Origin: Terriglobales bacterium
Lineage (GTDB): Bacteria; Acidobacteriota; Terriglobia; Terriglobales; Acidobacteriaceae
Length of the DNA stretch: 64,000 bases
Reading direction: 5' to 3'
Assembly (NCBI GenBank): GCA_035567895.1
Contig: DATMPC010000103.1
Coordinates: 62,001 to 126,000, forward strand
A program made the position numbers and the translations under genes. Each line of letters begins with the position of its first letter. Positions within the stretch are counted from its first letter, which is position 1. This document shows positions 26,680-35,377 of this stretch, one piece after another. Under the pieces are notes generated by a model. The model was not told the origin of the DNA and searched no databases. It saw only the letters and a program-made list of their open reading frames with translations.

Positions 26680-27651
26680 ATGACGCTGTTTGAATCGTTG
26701 AAGAAATACACGACCGTTGTAGCGGATACCGGTGATATCGAGGCTATTGCCCGCCACCGTCCGCAGGACGCCACAACCAATCCTTCCCTTCTTTATCACG
26801 CTGCCCAGATGCCTGCTTACCGGCACTTAGTGGAAGAGGCTGCTGACGTTGCGTCGGAGCTCGGCGGTAGTCATGCACAAATGGCGGAGGAGTTCATCGA
26901 TCATCTCTTCGTGCTCTTCGGATCCGAGATTCTCAAGGTAGTTCCTGGCCGGGTATCCACGGAAGTTGCAGCGAGCCTGAGCTTCGATTCTCCCGCCACA
27001 GTCGCCAAGGGTCGCAAGCTCATCTCGCTCTACGAGAAGAAAGGCATTTCGCGCCAACGCATTCTGATCAAGATCGCCAGCACATGGGAAGGAATTCAAG
27101 CGGCCGCGATGCTGGAGAAAGAAGGCATCCACTGCAATCTAACTCTTCTTTTCAGCTTCGCCCAGGCAGTCGCATGCGCCGAGGCTGGAGTCACCTTGAT
27201 CTCGCCTTTCGTGGGCCGGATTTACGATTGGTATAAGAAGGAGGGTGGTGGCAAGGAAATTCCTCCGGACCAGGACCCCGGAGTTGAGTCGGTTACGCGA
27301 ATCTACAACTACTACAAGAAATATGGTTACAAGACCCAGGTGATGGGCGCGAGTTTCCGCAATGTGAATCAGATCGTCCGCCTGGCTGGATGCGATTTGC
27401 TCACCATCAGCCCCGAACTTCTCGACCAGTTGGAGAAGACGGAGGGAACTCTAGAACGCAAACTCGATCCAGCCAAATCTCAAGCAAGCAAAGATGAGCG
27501 TCTGCGCCTCAGTGAAAAAACCTTCCGCTGGATGCACAACGAGGACGCAATGGCGACGGAAAAGCTCGCTGAGGGAATTCGCAAATTCAACAGCGACGCG
27601 CGTCACCTGGAAGAGTACGCGCTCTCGCAAGTCGCCGAAAAGGTCGGGTGA
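26680..27651 (+). CDS. tal: Transaldolase
   Basis: A 323-aa class I transaldolase of the long (TalB-type) group. DATTNPSLL (about 30-38), Schiff-base Lys131 in [29 protein letters not shown], and [10 protein letters not shown] near the phosphate site. It transfers dihydroxyacetone from fructose 6-P or sedoheptulose 7-P. GGAGAA lies 7 bases before the ATG, 22 bases after rpiB. It completes the non-oxidative pentose phosphate branch together with Tkt and RpiB. Confidence 0.97.
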   Translation: MTLFESLKKYTTVVADTGDIEAIARHRPQDATTNPSLLYHAAQMPAYRHLVEEAADVASELGGSHAQMAEEFIDHLFVLFGSEILKVVPGRVSTEVAASLSFDSPATVAKGRKLISLYEKKGISRQRILIKIASTWEGIQAAAMLEKEGIHCNLTLLFSFAQAVACAEAGVTLISPFVGRIYDWYKKEGGGKEIPPDQDPGVESVTRIYNYYKKYGYKTQVMGASFRNVNQIVRLAGCDLLTISPELLDQLEKTEGTLERKLDPAKSQASKDERLRLSEKTFRWMHNEDAMATEKLAEGIRKFNSDARHLEEYALSQVAEKVG

Positions 27652-27785
27652 GTAGTGGCCCCCGCGAAGGGTGCGGCTCACCTTAGGTCGAGCCGCACCG
27701 CATCGTGCGAGATCAATAGCTTTCTTGAGTGGAATCGCGTTGCGGCACATTTTCATCAAACAAGTATCCGCGTTGGAGGCTGTAG

Positions 27786-28451
27786 ATGAGCGCTAGTCGG
27801 GCGGTTCTTTGGGATATGGACGGGACTCTCATCGACTCAGAAGAGTTCCACTGGATCTCCTGGCGGAACGCGCTCGCCGATGAGGGCATCACCATCACGC
27901 ATCAGCAGTTTCTTGCCTCGTTCGGCCAGCGCAACGATTCCATCCTCCCGCAATGGCTGGGCACTGCGGCGACCCCAGAGCTCATCGAGAAAATCGCAAA
28001 AGCCAAAGAGGAGTTATACCGTCATCTGATTATCCGAGACGGAATCTCTCCCCTACCCGGCGTTGGCGATTGGGTGGACCGACTTCACAAACAGGGATGG
28101 CTTCAGGCTGTTGCCTCGGCAGCTCCACGCGCGAATATCGATGCAGTCCTTGAAGCTCTATCGGCGACTCATATTTTTCAGGCCATCGCCTCCGCCGAAG
28201 ATGTGCACCGAGGCAAACCAGATCCTGAAGTGTACTTAGTGGCTGCTTCGCGGGTCGGCGTGCCGCCCGAACGATGTGTAGTTGTGGAGGATGCGGCTGC
28301 CGGAATTGAAGGAGCACGCCATGCTGGCATGCGGAGTATCGGCGTTAGTCGCGACGGTCATCGTTTGGCGGCTGATGTAGTAGTGCAGTCCCTTGATCTT
28401 CTGGATTCTGACGCTTTTGAAGTGCTACTTCGGGCAGGACAGTTGCTGTAA
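27786..28451 (+). CDS. HAD-IA phosphatase / beta-phosphoglucomutase-like
   Basis: A 221-aa HAD of the beta-phosphoglucomutase/phosphatase group: motif I LWDMDGTLIDSEEFH (Asp10, Asp12), helical cap (about 17-85), motif II Ser in VASAAPRANI, motif III Lys in HRGKPDPEVYL and motif IV VVVEDAAAGIEGA. Close relatives either isomerise beta-glucose phosphates or dephosphorylate small sugar phosphates such as 2-deoxyglucose-6-P. Sequence alone does not separate these. It follows transaldolase by 134 bases and is probably part of the same metabolic group. Confidence 0.88.
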   Translation: MSASRAVLWDMDGTLIDSEEFHWISWRNALADEGITITHQQFLASFGQRNDSILPQWLGTAATPELIEKIAKAKEELYRHLIIRDGISPLPGVGDWVDRLHKQGWLQAVASAAPRANIDAVLEALSATHIFQAIASAEDVHRGKPDPEVYLVAASRVGVPPERCVVVEDAAAGIEGARHAGMRSIGVSRDGHRLAADVVVQSLDLLDSDAFEVLLRAGQLL

Positions 28452-28556
28452 CAGAGCGGGGGAGTGCATAACTTACAGTCAGAATCAGGAGCGCTTGCTT
28501 CAAACCGGCTGAGGTAAACAGGGACTCTTAGGAGAAAGATTTTGAGGAGAAAGATA

Positions 28557-29384
28557 ATGATGAAGTTCAAGCTGAATTACGGATTGGTTGTTGCATTGTG
28601 TCTGGCCGCGTCAGTCGCGTCGGCCGATTCTTTGGAGCTAAAGAATGGCAGCCTGATTCAGGGCAAATTCGTGAGTCGCACGGATACTGAAATCACCTTC
28701 CAGGTTGGCTCATCGATTCAGAAGTACAACCTGTCTGACATTGTTTCGCTCAAGTTCGATTCCGAAACGGAACGAAACGACACGCTGCGGCGGCGGAGTT
28801 CGCTCTCGAGCGAACCGAACACCGTGGGGCGTAGCAGCTTGAGCCCACCGGTGTATGTCACTATCCCGGCGGGAACGCGGATTTCTGTGCGGACGGTTGA
28901 TGGCATCGATTCCACCAAGAATCACCCCGGGGATCGCTTTCAGGCTTCGCTGGAAGAACCGCTGATGGTAGATGGTAACGTGATTGCCGCAAAGGGGAGC
29001 GACGTCTATGGCCGACTGGCGGAGTCGAAGAAGTCAGGGAAGTTTACTGGGAGATCGCAACTACAACTGGAGCTAACCGGGATTGTTGTGAATGGTCAGA
29101 CCGTGCCTGTGGTGACGGGAGAATATGAATTGACCGGCAAGTCGCGCGGAGCAAGCACTGCCAAAAGGACAATCGGCGGAGCGGCGGTCGGGTCCATTAT
29201 CGGAGCCATTGCGGGCGGAGGCAAAGGAGCAGCGATCGGTGCGGCCGCCGGCGGTGGGCTTGGCGCAGGATCGGAAATTATCACCAAGGGCGACCAGGTG
29301 AAGGTGCCAAGCGAGACCCTGCTTGATTTCACGTTGCAGCAGGATCTGTCGATCCCGAGCCCCGGAGCTAATTCGGGAGAGTAA
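28557..29384 (+). CDS. Exported glycine-zipper protein of unknown function
   Basis: About 275 aa. Signal peptide about 1-23 (GLVVALCLAASVASADS). A small beta-rich segment (LELKNGSLIQGKFVSRTDTE) follows, typical of a short sequence found in many acidobacterial exported proteins, then a polar linker, a central beta domain (about 85-185), and a glycine-zipper region (GGAAVGSIIGAIAGGGKGAA, about 203-240) that may insert in or line a membrane. ATG 28557 is chosen because GAGGAGA lies just before; an in-frame TTG at 28542 is upstream of it. No catalytic motif seen. It stands between the sugar genes and HdeD. Confidence 0.7.
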   Translation: MMKFKLNYGLVVALCLAASVASADSLELKNGSLIQGKFVSRTDTEITFQVGSSIQKYNLSDIVSLKFDSETERNDTLRRRSSLSSEPNTVGRSSLSPPVYVTIPAGTRISVRTVDGIDSTKNHPGDRFQASLEEPLMVDGNVIAAKGSDVYGRLAESKKSGKFTGRSQLQLELTGIVVNGQTVPVVTGEYELTGKSRGASTAKRTIGGAAVGSIIGAIAGGGKGAAIGAAAGGGLGAGSEIITKGDQVKVPSETLLDFTLQQDLSIPSPGANSGE

Positions 29385-29489
29385 CGAAAAATCAATAAAC
29401 TCCGGTTCTGAAAAGCATCAGATAAGTCGCCCGGATTTCAGAGAATCGTCTTTTCCTATAGGATTAGTGCGCTTCGTGAGGAGATCTCC

Positions 29490-30047
29490 ATGGCAGAACA
29501 GTCTCCCATCGACATCGTGCGGCATGCCTCGACCTGGTCAATCGTGTGGGGCGCGCTGCTGATTATCTTCGGCATACTGGCGATCAGCTCGCCCATGCTC
29601 GCCGCCATCGCGGTCAGCACTGTCATTGCCTGGCTCATCGTTTTCGCTGGCGTAGTCCACGTGATCCTGGCATTCCACGCTCATGGCGCCGGCAGCCTGA
29701 TCTGGAAGCTGTTAGTGGGAATCGCGTATCTGTGCTTCGGTGGTTATCTACTGGTGCATCCAGTGCTGGGTGTGGCGTCGCTTACGCTGTTGCTCGCGTG
29801 TCTGTTCCTGATTGAAGGTATCTTGAACATCGTTCTGTTTTTTCGGATGCGCTCCATGCGCGGGTCAAACTGGGTGCTGATTGATGGGATCGTCACCCTC
29901 CTATTGGGTCTGATGATCTACCTGCAATGGCCGTCGAGTTCCGCCTGGGCGATCGGCACCCTGGTTGGCATAAGCATGCTCATCAGCGGCGTGACTCGCG
30001 TGATGCTGTCGTTAGCCGTGCGCCGAATCGCGACTGCGGTGGCGTAG
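29490..30047 (+). CDS. HdeD/DUF308-family membrane protein
   Basis: A 185-aa protein with six predicted helices arranged as a repeated three-helix unit, beginning SIVWGALLIIFGILAISSP and ending SMLISGVTRVMLSLAVRR. The family includes HdeD, linked in E. coli to acid resistance at high cell density; the molecular action is not known. GAGGAGATCTCC directly precedes the ATG. A dispersed repeat begins 58 bases after the stop. Confidence 0.85.
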   Translation: MAEQSPIDIVRHASTWSIVWGALLIIFGILAISSPMLAAIAVSTVIAWLIVFAGVVHVILAFHAHGAGSLIWKLLVGIAYLCFGGYLLVHPVLGVASLTLLLACLFLIEGILNIVLFFRMRSMRGSNWVLIDGIVTLLLGLMIYLQWPSSSAWAIGTLVGISMLISGVTRVMLSLAVRRIATAVA

Positions 30048-30105
30048 TTGCGTTTGGCGAAGGCTGGGGAAGAATACCGTCCATGGCTGGCGCAGTTCGC
30101 TGGTA

Positions 30106-30290
30106 GTTCCCTGTTATTTTTTTGAATCTCACGCGAAATAACGCCAACTGTTTTGTTGACGGTAGGTTAGGGAGATATCCACAGAACTCTCTGTTAATTC
30201 GCTGGTCCAGAGCAAAATTTGCGGATTTTGGGCAGAATTCGACGATTTTGAGATCGAATTCAAAAATCCCCCTGTTTTCTTCCCTGTTCT
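30106..30290 (+). repeat. Dispersed repeat, copy B
   Basis: Same order of motifs as copy A at 757-949: CCCTGTTA, then TTTTGTTNACGG, TCCACAGAA, TTTTGGGCAGAATTCGACGA and GATCGAATTCAAAAA, ending with TTCCCTGTTCTC. On the minus strand it contains the longest version of the shared peptide frame (FEFDLKIVEFCPK, ANF, NREFCGYLPNL). It lies between two converging genes, hdeD-like and ndh. Confidence 0.75.
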
Positions 30291-30308
30291 CTTGCATTTT
30301 CCTGGACG

Positions 30309-31649
30309 TCACCCGGTCTTAACCATAGGCGTCATCTTTTGAGAGGCAATTTCTTTTTCAAAGTTGAAATCCGAGGATGCAGCGCCAGTAATTAGCCGCG
30401 CTCCACGGCTGAAGGTCAGATCCTGGATCGCCCATTTCATGAAAACGATGATGCGACTCTGAAACTCGACTATGTACATGAGGTGGATGAACACCCAGAC
30501 CAACCAGGCCGGCAGGCCCGAAAGGTGCACGCCGAAGACATTGGCAACTGCGGCCGCCCGACCAATCACGGCGAGATTTCCTTTATCGAAATACTCGAAG
30601 GGCTCCGGCTTCGCTTGGCCTCGCACTTTCCTCACGATCGCTTTCGCTGCATACGTTCCTTGTTGCATCGCAACTTGCGCGACGCCGGCGAGTGGCTCTC
30701 CATTCTTGTTGACAGTAAGCGCGAGATCTCCGATGACGTAGATGTCCGGAAAATTAACAAGTGTAAGGTCGGGGCCAACCTTGATTCTTCCTCCCCGGTC
30801 GGTTTCAGCTCCAGTGCGTTTGGCCAGTGTCCTCCCCAAGGGAGAAACCGTGACACCGCCAGCCCATATGACGGTCTTCGAGGAGAGGCGCTCTGTGGAA
30901 CCGTTGATCTGAAGGCTTACTCCGTCTCGATCGACATCCTTAACCATCGTGCCCATCTTCGCTTGGACGCCGAGCTTCGCGAGGAATCGCTCCGCCTTGC
31001 GCGCCAAGTCTTCGGGAAACGACATGAGCAATCGCGGAGCTCCATCCAGCAAAATGATCTGCGCCTCTTCGGGATGTATGGAACGAAAATCGTTCTTCAG
31101 CGTCTGCCGCGCAATTTCCCCGATAGCCCCCGCCAGTTCCACCCCTGTGGGTCCTGCTCCCACGATCACGAAGGTGAGCCAGGCGCGCCGTTGGGCAGGA
31201 TCGGGAAGCCGTTCTGCAACCTCAAATGCGTAGAGGATCTTGTGCCGGATGTTGATCGCTTCTTCCACACTCTTCAGGCCCGGAGCCCATTGTTGCCAGA
31301 CGTCGTGACCGTAATAGGAGCTTTGCGAGCCGGCCGCGACAATCAGAGAGTCGTAGTCGAAACTGGCGCCGTCGGCGAGCAGCACGCGCTTCGATACAGG
31401 ATCAATGTCGCGGACGTCGCCCAGCAACACGCGAGTATTTTTTTGATGGCTCAAGACACCGCGCAGTGGCGCGGCGATCTCGCCGGGTGAGAGCGAACCG
31501 GTAGCAACCTGATACAGCAGAGGTTGAAACAGATGATAGTTTCGGCGATCGATCAGGGTTACGTCGACAGGAGCCGACTTCAGCGCCTGAGCGGCGCATA
31601 AACCACCGAACCCACCTCCTATAATAATGACCTTCGATTTTCCACTCAT
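30309..31649 (-). CDS. ndh: Type II NADH dehydrogenase (NDH-2)
   Basis: A 446-aa monotopic flavoprotein that passes electrons from NADH to quinone without proton pumping. N-terminal FAD motif VIIIGGGFGGLCAAQAL, NAD-binding motif TFVIVGAGPTGVELAGAI, FAD C-motif in DIYVIGDLA, and a quinone-site-like AQVAMQQGTYAAK. C-terminal hydrophobic stretch LSGLPAWLVWVFIHLMYIVE (about 379-398) is a membrane anchor. Last gene of the twelve-gene minus-strand run, 27 bases after tpiA; GAGGAGCGA precedes the ATG. Its place behind NADH-producing sugar genes suggests cofactor recycling. Confidence 0.95.
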   Translation of the reverse strand: MSGKSKVIIIGGGFGGLCAAQALKSAPVDVTLIDRRNYHLFQPLLYQVATGSLSPGEIAAPLRGVLSHQKNTRVLLGDVRDIDPVSKRVLLADGASFDYDSLIVAAGSQSSYYGHDVWQQWAPGLKSVEEAINIRHKILYAFEVAERLPDPAQRRAWLTFVIVGAGPTGVELAGAIGEIARQTLKNDFRSIHPEEAQIILLDGAPRLLMSFPEDLARKAERFLAKLGVQAKMGTMVKDVDRDGVSLQINGSTERLSSKTVIWAGGVTVSPLGRTLAKRTGAETDRGGRIKVGPDLTLVNFPDIYVIGDLALTVNKNGEPLAGVAQVAMQQGTYAAKAIVRKVRGQAKPEPFEYFDKGNLAVIGRAAAVANVFGVHLSGLPAWLVWVFIHLMYIVEFQSRIIVFMKWAIQDLTFSRGARLITGAASSDFNFEKEIASQKMTPMVKTG

Positions 31650-31676
31650 AAACCTTCGCTCCTCTCGAGCAAGACT

Positions 31677-32426
31677 TCACCACTTCACAATCGTCGCGAA
31701 CGACCCAGGATCCAGGCTGGCTCCGCCAACTAACACGCCATCGATTTCCTCTTTTGACATTAACGCAGTAGCGTTTTCCGGTTTGACGCTGCCGCCGTAG
31801 AGGATTCTTAGACTTGTTCCTGCACCGTCGCCGACGGCTTTCGCTGCTTCCTTGCGAATGAAAGCGTGCGCTTCGGCGGCCATTTCTGGAGTGGCCGTCT
31901 TCCCGGTGCCGATAGCCCAAACAGGCTCGTAGGCAAAGCAGAAGTTGTCCGCGTCGGTGACGGAGACCTGGCGCAGGGCGGTGGCAACTTGCCGGGATAG
32001 CACGCGCTCGGTTAATCCCGATTCACGCTCTTCGAGTAATTCGCCAACACATACAATCGCTTTCAATTTTTCTTCGAGAGCGCTTCGAAGTTTACGATTT
32101 ACGTCAATGTCGGTCTCACCGAAGTACTTGCGGCGTTCGGAGTGTCCGATGATCACTTGTCGACAGCCCATTGCTGCCAGCATTGCTCCACAGATCTCGC
32201 CGGTGAAGGGGCCCTCCTTTTGCCAGTACATATTTTGCGCTCCGACCTCGATCTGACTGCCTCGGACGGCGTCAAGCGTGGCCGAGAGACTAATGAATGG
32301 CGGCAGGATAGCGATATCGTCGCGTTCGTGCCCCGAGATCAGCGATGTGAATTCGCGAACGAAGGCCACAGCCTCGTCGGGCTTTTTGTGCATCTTCCAA
32401 TTGGCTGCAATGAGCTTTTTCCGCAT
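31677..32426 (-). CDS. tpiA: Triosephosphate isomerase
   Basis: A 249-aa TIM-barrel enzyme interconverting dihydroxyacetone phosphate and glyceraldehyde 3-P. Asn and Lys in AANWKMHK (about 9-13), catalytic His in IIGHSERRKYFGE, catalytic Glu in CFAYEPVWAIGTGKTA, and phosphate loop in LYGGSVKPENA. Length and motifs are standard. It starts 5 bases after glgX and precedes ndh. It returns triose phosphate made by transketolase/phosphoketolase to the lower pathway; no other glycolytic gene below it is in the window. Confidence 0.97.
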   Translation of the reverse strand: MRKKLIAANWKMHKKPDEAVAFVREFTSLISGHERDDIAILPPFISLSATLDAVRGSQIEVGAQNMYWQKEGPFTGEICGAMLAAMGCRQVIIGHSERRKYFGETDIDVNRKLRSALEEKLKAIVCVGELLEERESGLTERVLSRQVATALRQVSVTDADNFCFAYEPVWAIGTGKTATPEMAAEAHAFIRKEAAKAVGDGAGTSLRILYGGSVKPENATALMSKEEIDGVLVGGASLDPGSFATIVKW

Positions 32427-32431
32427 GCGAG

Positions 32432-34585
32432 TCAGCTCATGGCAGCCTTGTGCCCGCTGCGCTGTCGAAGTAAGACAACGACGGACCTCGGCGCCACTCT
32501 GTAGGTCGCATTTTGCAGAGGCACACCTTTGTCCGAGAAATCATCGGGACTGGCCAGACTTGTATCGACGATTCGTTTCCACTCCTGTGCTCTTCCTTCC
32601 TGGACGTTGAATTCCAACTCTTCCCAGAACGCATTAATCACCACGTAGATGTCGTCATCGTTTTGAGAAGCGCCGTGCAGGCAGAACGCCAAACTTCGCG
32701 AGTCATGCGACAAGTCTGCCATTGGACCGGTTCCGTACCAGACAACATCCTCCCGCCAGAACCTGCTGCGGCTCAGTGACGGATGACTTTTGCGGAACGC
32801 AATCATGCTCTTGAAGAAACGGAAGATGTCCTGATTTGTCCGAAGCTGGCTCCAATCGAGCCATCCCGTTTCGTTATCCTGGTTATACGGATTGTTGTTG
32901 CCGAACTGCGTGTTGAGGAACTCATCCCCGGCTCGGAACATAGGAGTCCCGTTCGACAGCATGAGTAAGCAGCAGAAATTCTTTACCTGCTTGCGGCGCA
33001 GTGCCAGCACTTCAGGCGGCGCAGCTTCGTCGCCTTCGTGACCGCAGTTCCAACTGTAGTTGTCGTTCATGCCGTCCTGGTTGTTGTTGCCATTCGCCCA
33101 ATTGCGCTTTTGGTTGTACGAGACGAGATCGTAGAGGGTAAAGCCGTCGTGAGAAGTCACGTAGTTTACGCTCTGGTAGGCGTGATATGCGTCGGCGCGG
33201 TTGTCGGGGAAAAGATCGTCGCTTCCATAAATGCGCCGCATCAGATCCGGAACCATTCCGGGATCACCTTTGACGAAACGGCGGACATCGTCCCGAAACC
33301 GAGCGTTCCACTGCAGCCAGGTTATGCCCGGAAATCCGCGGCCAAGTTGATAAGCCCCTGTATCCCAGGGCTCCGCGATCAACCGTAGCTGGCCCAACTC
33401 CGGGTCGCCGGCAATCTCAGCGAAGATCGGAGCGTGTCCCCAATTGAGGGATCCGTCCGCATTGCGGCTGAACACCGATGCCAGATCAAATCGGAAACCG
33501 TCAATATGCATCTCTTGCTTCCAATAACGCAAGCTGTCCATGACCATCTTGCGCACGTGTCCTCTGCCAAAATTCAACGTATTTCCCGTACCGGAATAAT
33601 TCGCGTACGGATTTGTCGGGTCAGACGACATCATGTAATAGCTGGCACTATCGATACCTTTATAGCTGTAGATCGGGCCTCGGTGATCTCCTTCGCAGGT
33701 GTGGTTGTAGACGACGTCAAGCACAACTCCGATGCCCGCCTCGTGAAACGCCTCCACCATTTTCTCGAATTCAAGATGCTGCTGATCGTCATCGCGAGTA
33801 CTGGCGTATTGAGCGTGCGGTGAGAAGAAGTTCAGAGGCATGTAGCCCCAGTAGTCGCCCTCTTGTGGATCACGCTGAAACACCGGCATCAACTCGACAA
33901 CGGTGATGCCGAGTTCTTTCAGATAGGGGATCTTTTCTATCAGCCCTGCGTACGTGCCGGCGCGCGATTGAGCTACGCCAGAGTTGGGATTCTTCGTGAA
34001 GCCCTTCACGTGAAGTTCGTAAATGACTGCGTCGGACTCGTGGTGCTGTAACCGATCTTTTGTCCAGTGAAAGTCGAGACGAGAAGGCGTGAGCACACCG
34101 AGCGGTGCCCGCCCCGCATTTGATCCTTCCCGCATTGCCAATTCGCGATCAAAATCGAATGGAAAGAAAACAGCCCGAGCATAGGGATCGAGCAAGACCT
34201 TCTGCGGGTCAAAGCTGTGAACGTTGTCCACAGCCTCTCCCGAAACGGAATATCCGTAATAACGACACTCACGAATTTTCACGATAGGTATTCGACAATG
34301 CCAGATTCGTCCCGACTTATTCCTCAGGAAGTCGAAACGGTACGCCAGCAGCGGATTCACCAAATCTGTGGGAGCGTAGAGCAACAGTGTGACGCTCTCG
34401 GCATGCTCGGCGTGAACCGCGAAGTTGAACGCTTGCTCCTCTTCCATCCATGTGACACCAAGCGGCAGCGGACTGCCTTCGGCCTGTTCCCATGTCGGCC
34501 GCTGCGGACGCACGGAATCCGCCGGCTGAACGGTGCCCTCAGAATCGTCCACGTCGGTATTCAACCCTTGGATAGGATCGTTCAC
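32432..34585 (-). CDS. glgX: Glycogen debranching enzyme GlgX (isoamylase type)
   Basis: A 717-aa GH13_11 enzyme. N-terminal CBM48 domain (about 35-130: PLGVTWMEEEQAFNFAVHAE), TIM barrel with VVLDVVYNHTCEGD (region I), GFRFDLASVF (nucleophile Asp about 365), LIAEPWDTG (acid Glu about 403) and VTSHDGFTL, and a C-terminal beta domain. It hydrolyses alpha-1,6 branches of glycogen or limit dextrins. GTG start, overlapping the pgl stop (GTGA). No glgA, glgB or glgP nearby; together with the maltoporin it suggests the run handles alpha-glucans as well as free glucose. Confidence 0.95.
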   Translation of the reverse strand: MNDPIQGLNTDVDDSEGTVQPADSVRPQRPTWEQAEGSPLPLGVTWMEEEQAFNFAVHAEHAESVTLLLYAPTDLVNPLLAYRFDFLRNKSGRIWHCRIPIVKIRECRYYGYSVSGEAVDNVHSFDPQKVLLDPYARAVFFPFDFDRELAMREGSNAGRAPLGVLTPSRLDFHWTKDRLQHHESDAVIYELHVKGFTKNPNSGVAQSRAGTYAGLIEKIPYLKELGITVVELMPVFQRDPQEGDYWGYMPLNFFSPHAQYASTRDDDQQHLEFEKMVEAFHEAGIGVVLDVVYNHTCEGDHRGPIYSYKGIDSASYYMMSSDPTNPYANYSGTGNTLNFGRGHVRKMVMDSLRYWKQEMHIDGFRFDLASVFSRNADGSLNWGHAPIFAEIAGDPELGQLRLIAEPWDTGAYQLGRGFPGITWLQWNARFRDDVRRFVKGDPGMVPDLMRRIYGSDDLFPDNRADAYHAYQSVNYVTSHDGFTLYDLVSYNQKRNWANGNNNQDGMNDNYSWNCGHEGDEAAPPEVLALRRKQVKNFCCLLMLSNGTPMFRAGDEFLNTQFGNNNPYNQDNETGWLDWSQLRTNQDIFRFFKSMIAFRKSHPSLSRSRFWREDVVWYGTGPMADLSHDSRSLAFCLHGASQNDDDIYVVINAFWEELEFNVQEGRAQEWKRIVDTSLASPDDFSDKGVPLQNATYRVAPRSVVVLLRQRSGHKAAMS

Positions 34586-35346
34586 TTTGGCTCTTTGACT
34601 AGTGAATGATCAGTGCTGGCCCTGCTGGAGCTCTCCGGCAAGAGTTCCGATTCAACCCGCGGACCGGCAGTGGCCGCGCGATCCGCGAAAATCACGGCCT
34701 GAGATTGGGAGACCCTTCCCGCCGGTATTGACGGATCGCCCTCGCGCAGACGGACGAGCGGGCCAGCCTTTTCGCTGCCGGTGGCCAACCACAGAACCCG
34801 CCGGGCGCGATTGATGATTGGGTACGTCAAGGTCATTCGGAGCCTTCCCTGGTAGACGCCGGTCACAGCTACGTCCTTGTCGATCACGTTGAGTACCGGA
34901 TCCCCGGGCACCAGCGAGGCAGTGTGTCCGTCCGGCCCAAGACCCAGATGAACAAGATCGAGCGTCGGCGGTGAGCCGGCGATCTCAGAGAGAAGCGAGG
35001 CGTACTCGCCGGCTGCGACACCAAGATTGGGCGATTCCACCGGCATAGCGTGAATCTGCTCCGGCGGAATCGGCGAATGATCGAGAAGACTCTCTCGCAG
35101 ATGCGTGAGATTCCTATCTGCGTCTCCCAGTGGCGCGACTCGTTCGTCGACCTGTACTACGTGAATGCTCTGCCATAGGAGTTCTTCATTGGCCAGGGCA
35201 CGCAGCATGATCCACGGAGTACGACCGCCGCTGACGGCCAGCACGAAGCGACCGCGTGCTGCGACAGCGGACCGGGCTTCGGCAGCGATAGCCTTCGCGG
35301 CGGCTTGGGCAGTGGCTTGTTCGTCGGCGAACACTTCAATCTTCAT
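34582..35346 (-). CDS. pgl: 6-phosphogluconolactonase
   Basis: A 254-aa NagB/DevB-type lactonase that opens 6-phosphogluconolactone. LAVSGGRTPWIMLRAL near the N-terminus, HVVQVDERVAPLGDADRNL, and the catalytic region VHLGLGPDGHTASLVPGD with its His. ATG 35346 gives the family start K-I-E-V-F-A-D and is preceded by AAGGGA; an in-frame ATG at 35397 would overlap zwf and add a non-conserved leader. About 25 C-terminal residues (ELLPESSSRAS...) look like a tail. Sits between zwf and glgX. Confidence 0.94.
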   Translation of the reverse strand: MKIEVFADEQATAQAAAKAIAAEARSAVAARGRFVLAVSGGRTPWIMLRALANEELLWQSIHVVQVDERVAPLGDADRNLTHLRESLLDHSPIPPEQIHAMPVESPNLGVAAGEYASLLSEIAGSPPTLDLVHLGLGPDGHTASLVPGDPVLNVIDKDVAVTGVYQGRLRMTLTYPIINRARRVLWLATGSEKAGPLVRLREGDPSIPAGRVSQSQAVIFADRAATAGPRVESELLPESSSRASTDHSLVKEPK

Positions 35347-35377
35347 CGCGGCTGTCCCTTCTGAAGTAGCTGACGGT

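Noticed and set aside
30483-31490. Open frame of 335 codons on the plus strand inside ndh
   Set aside because: It is a shadow of the NADH dehydrogenase gene, without protein character or start signal.
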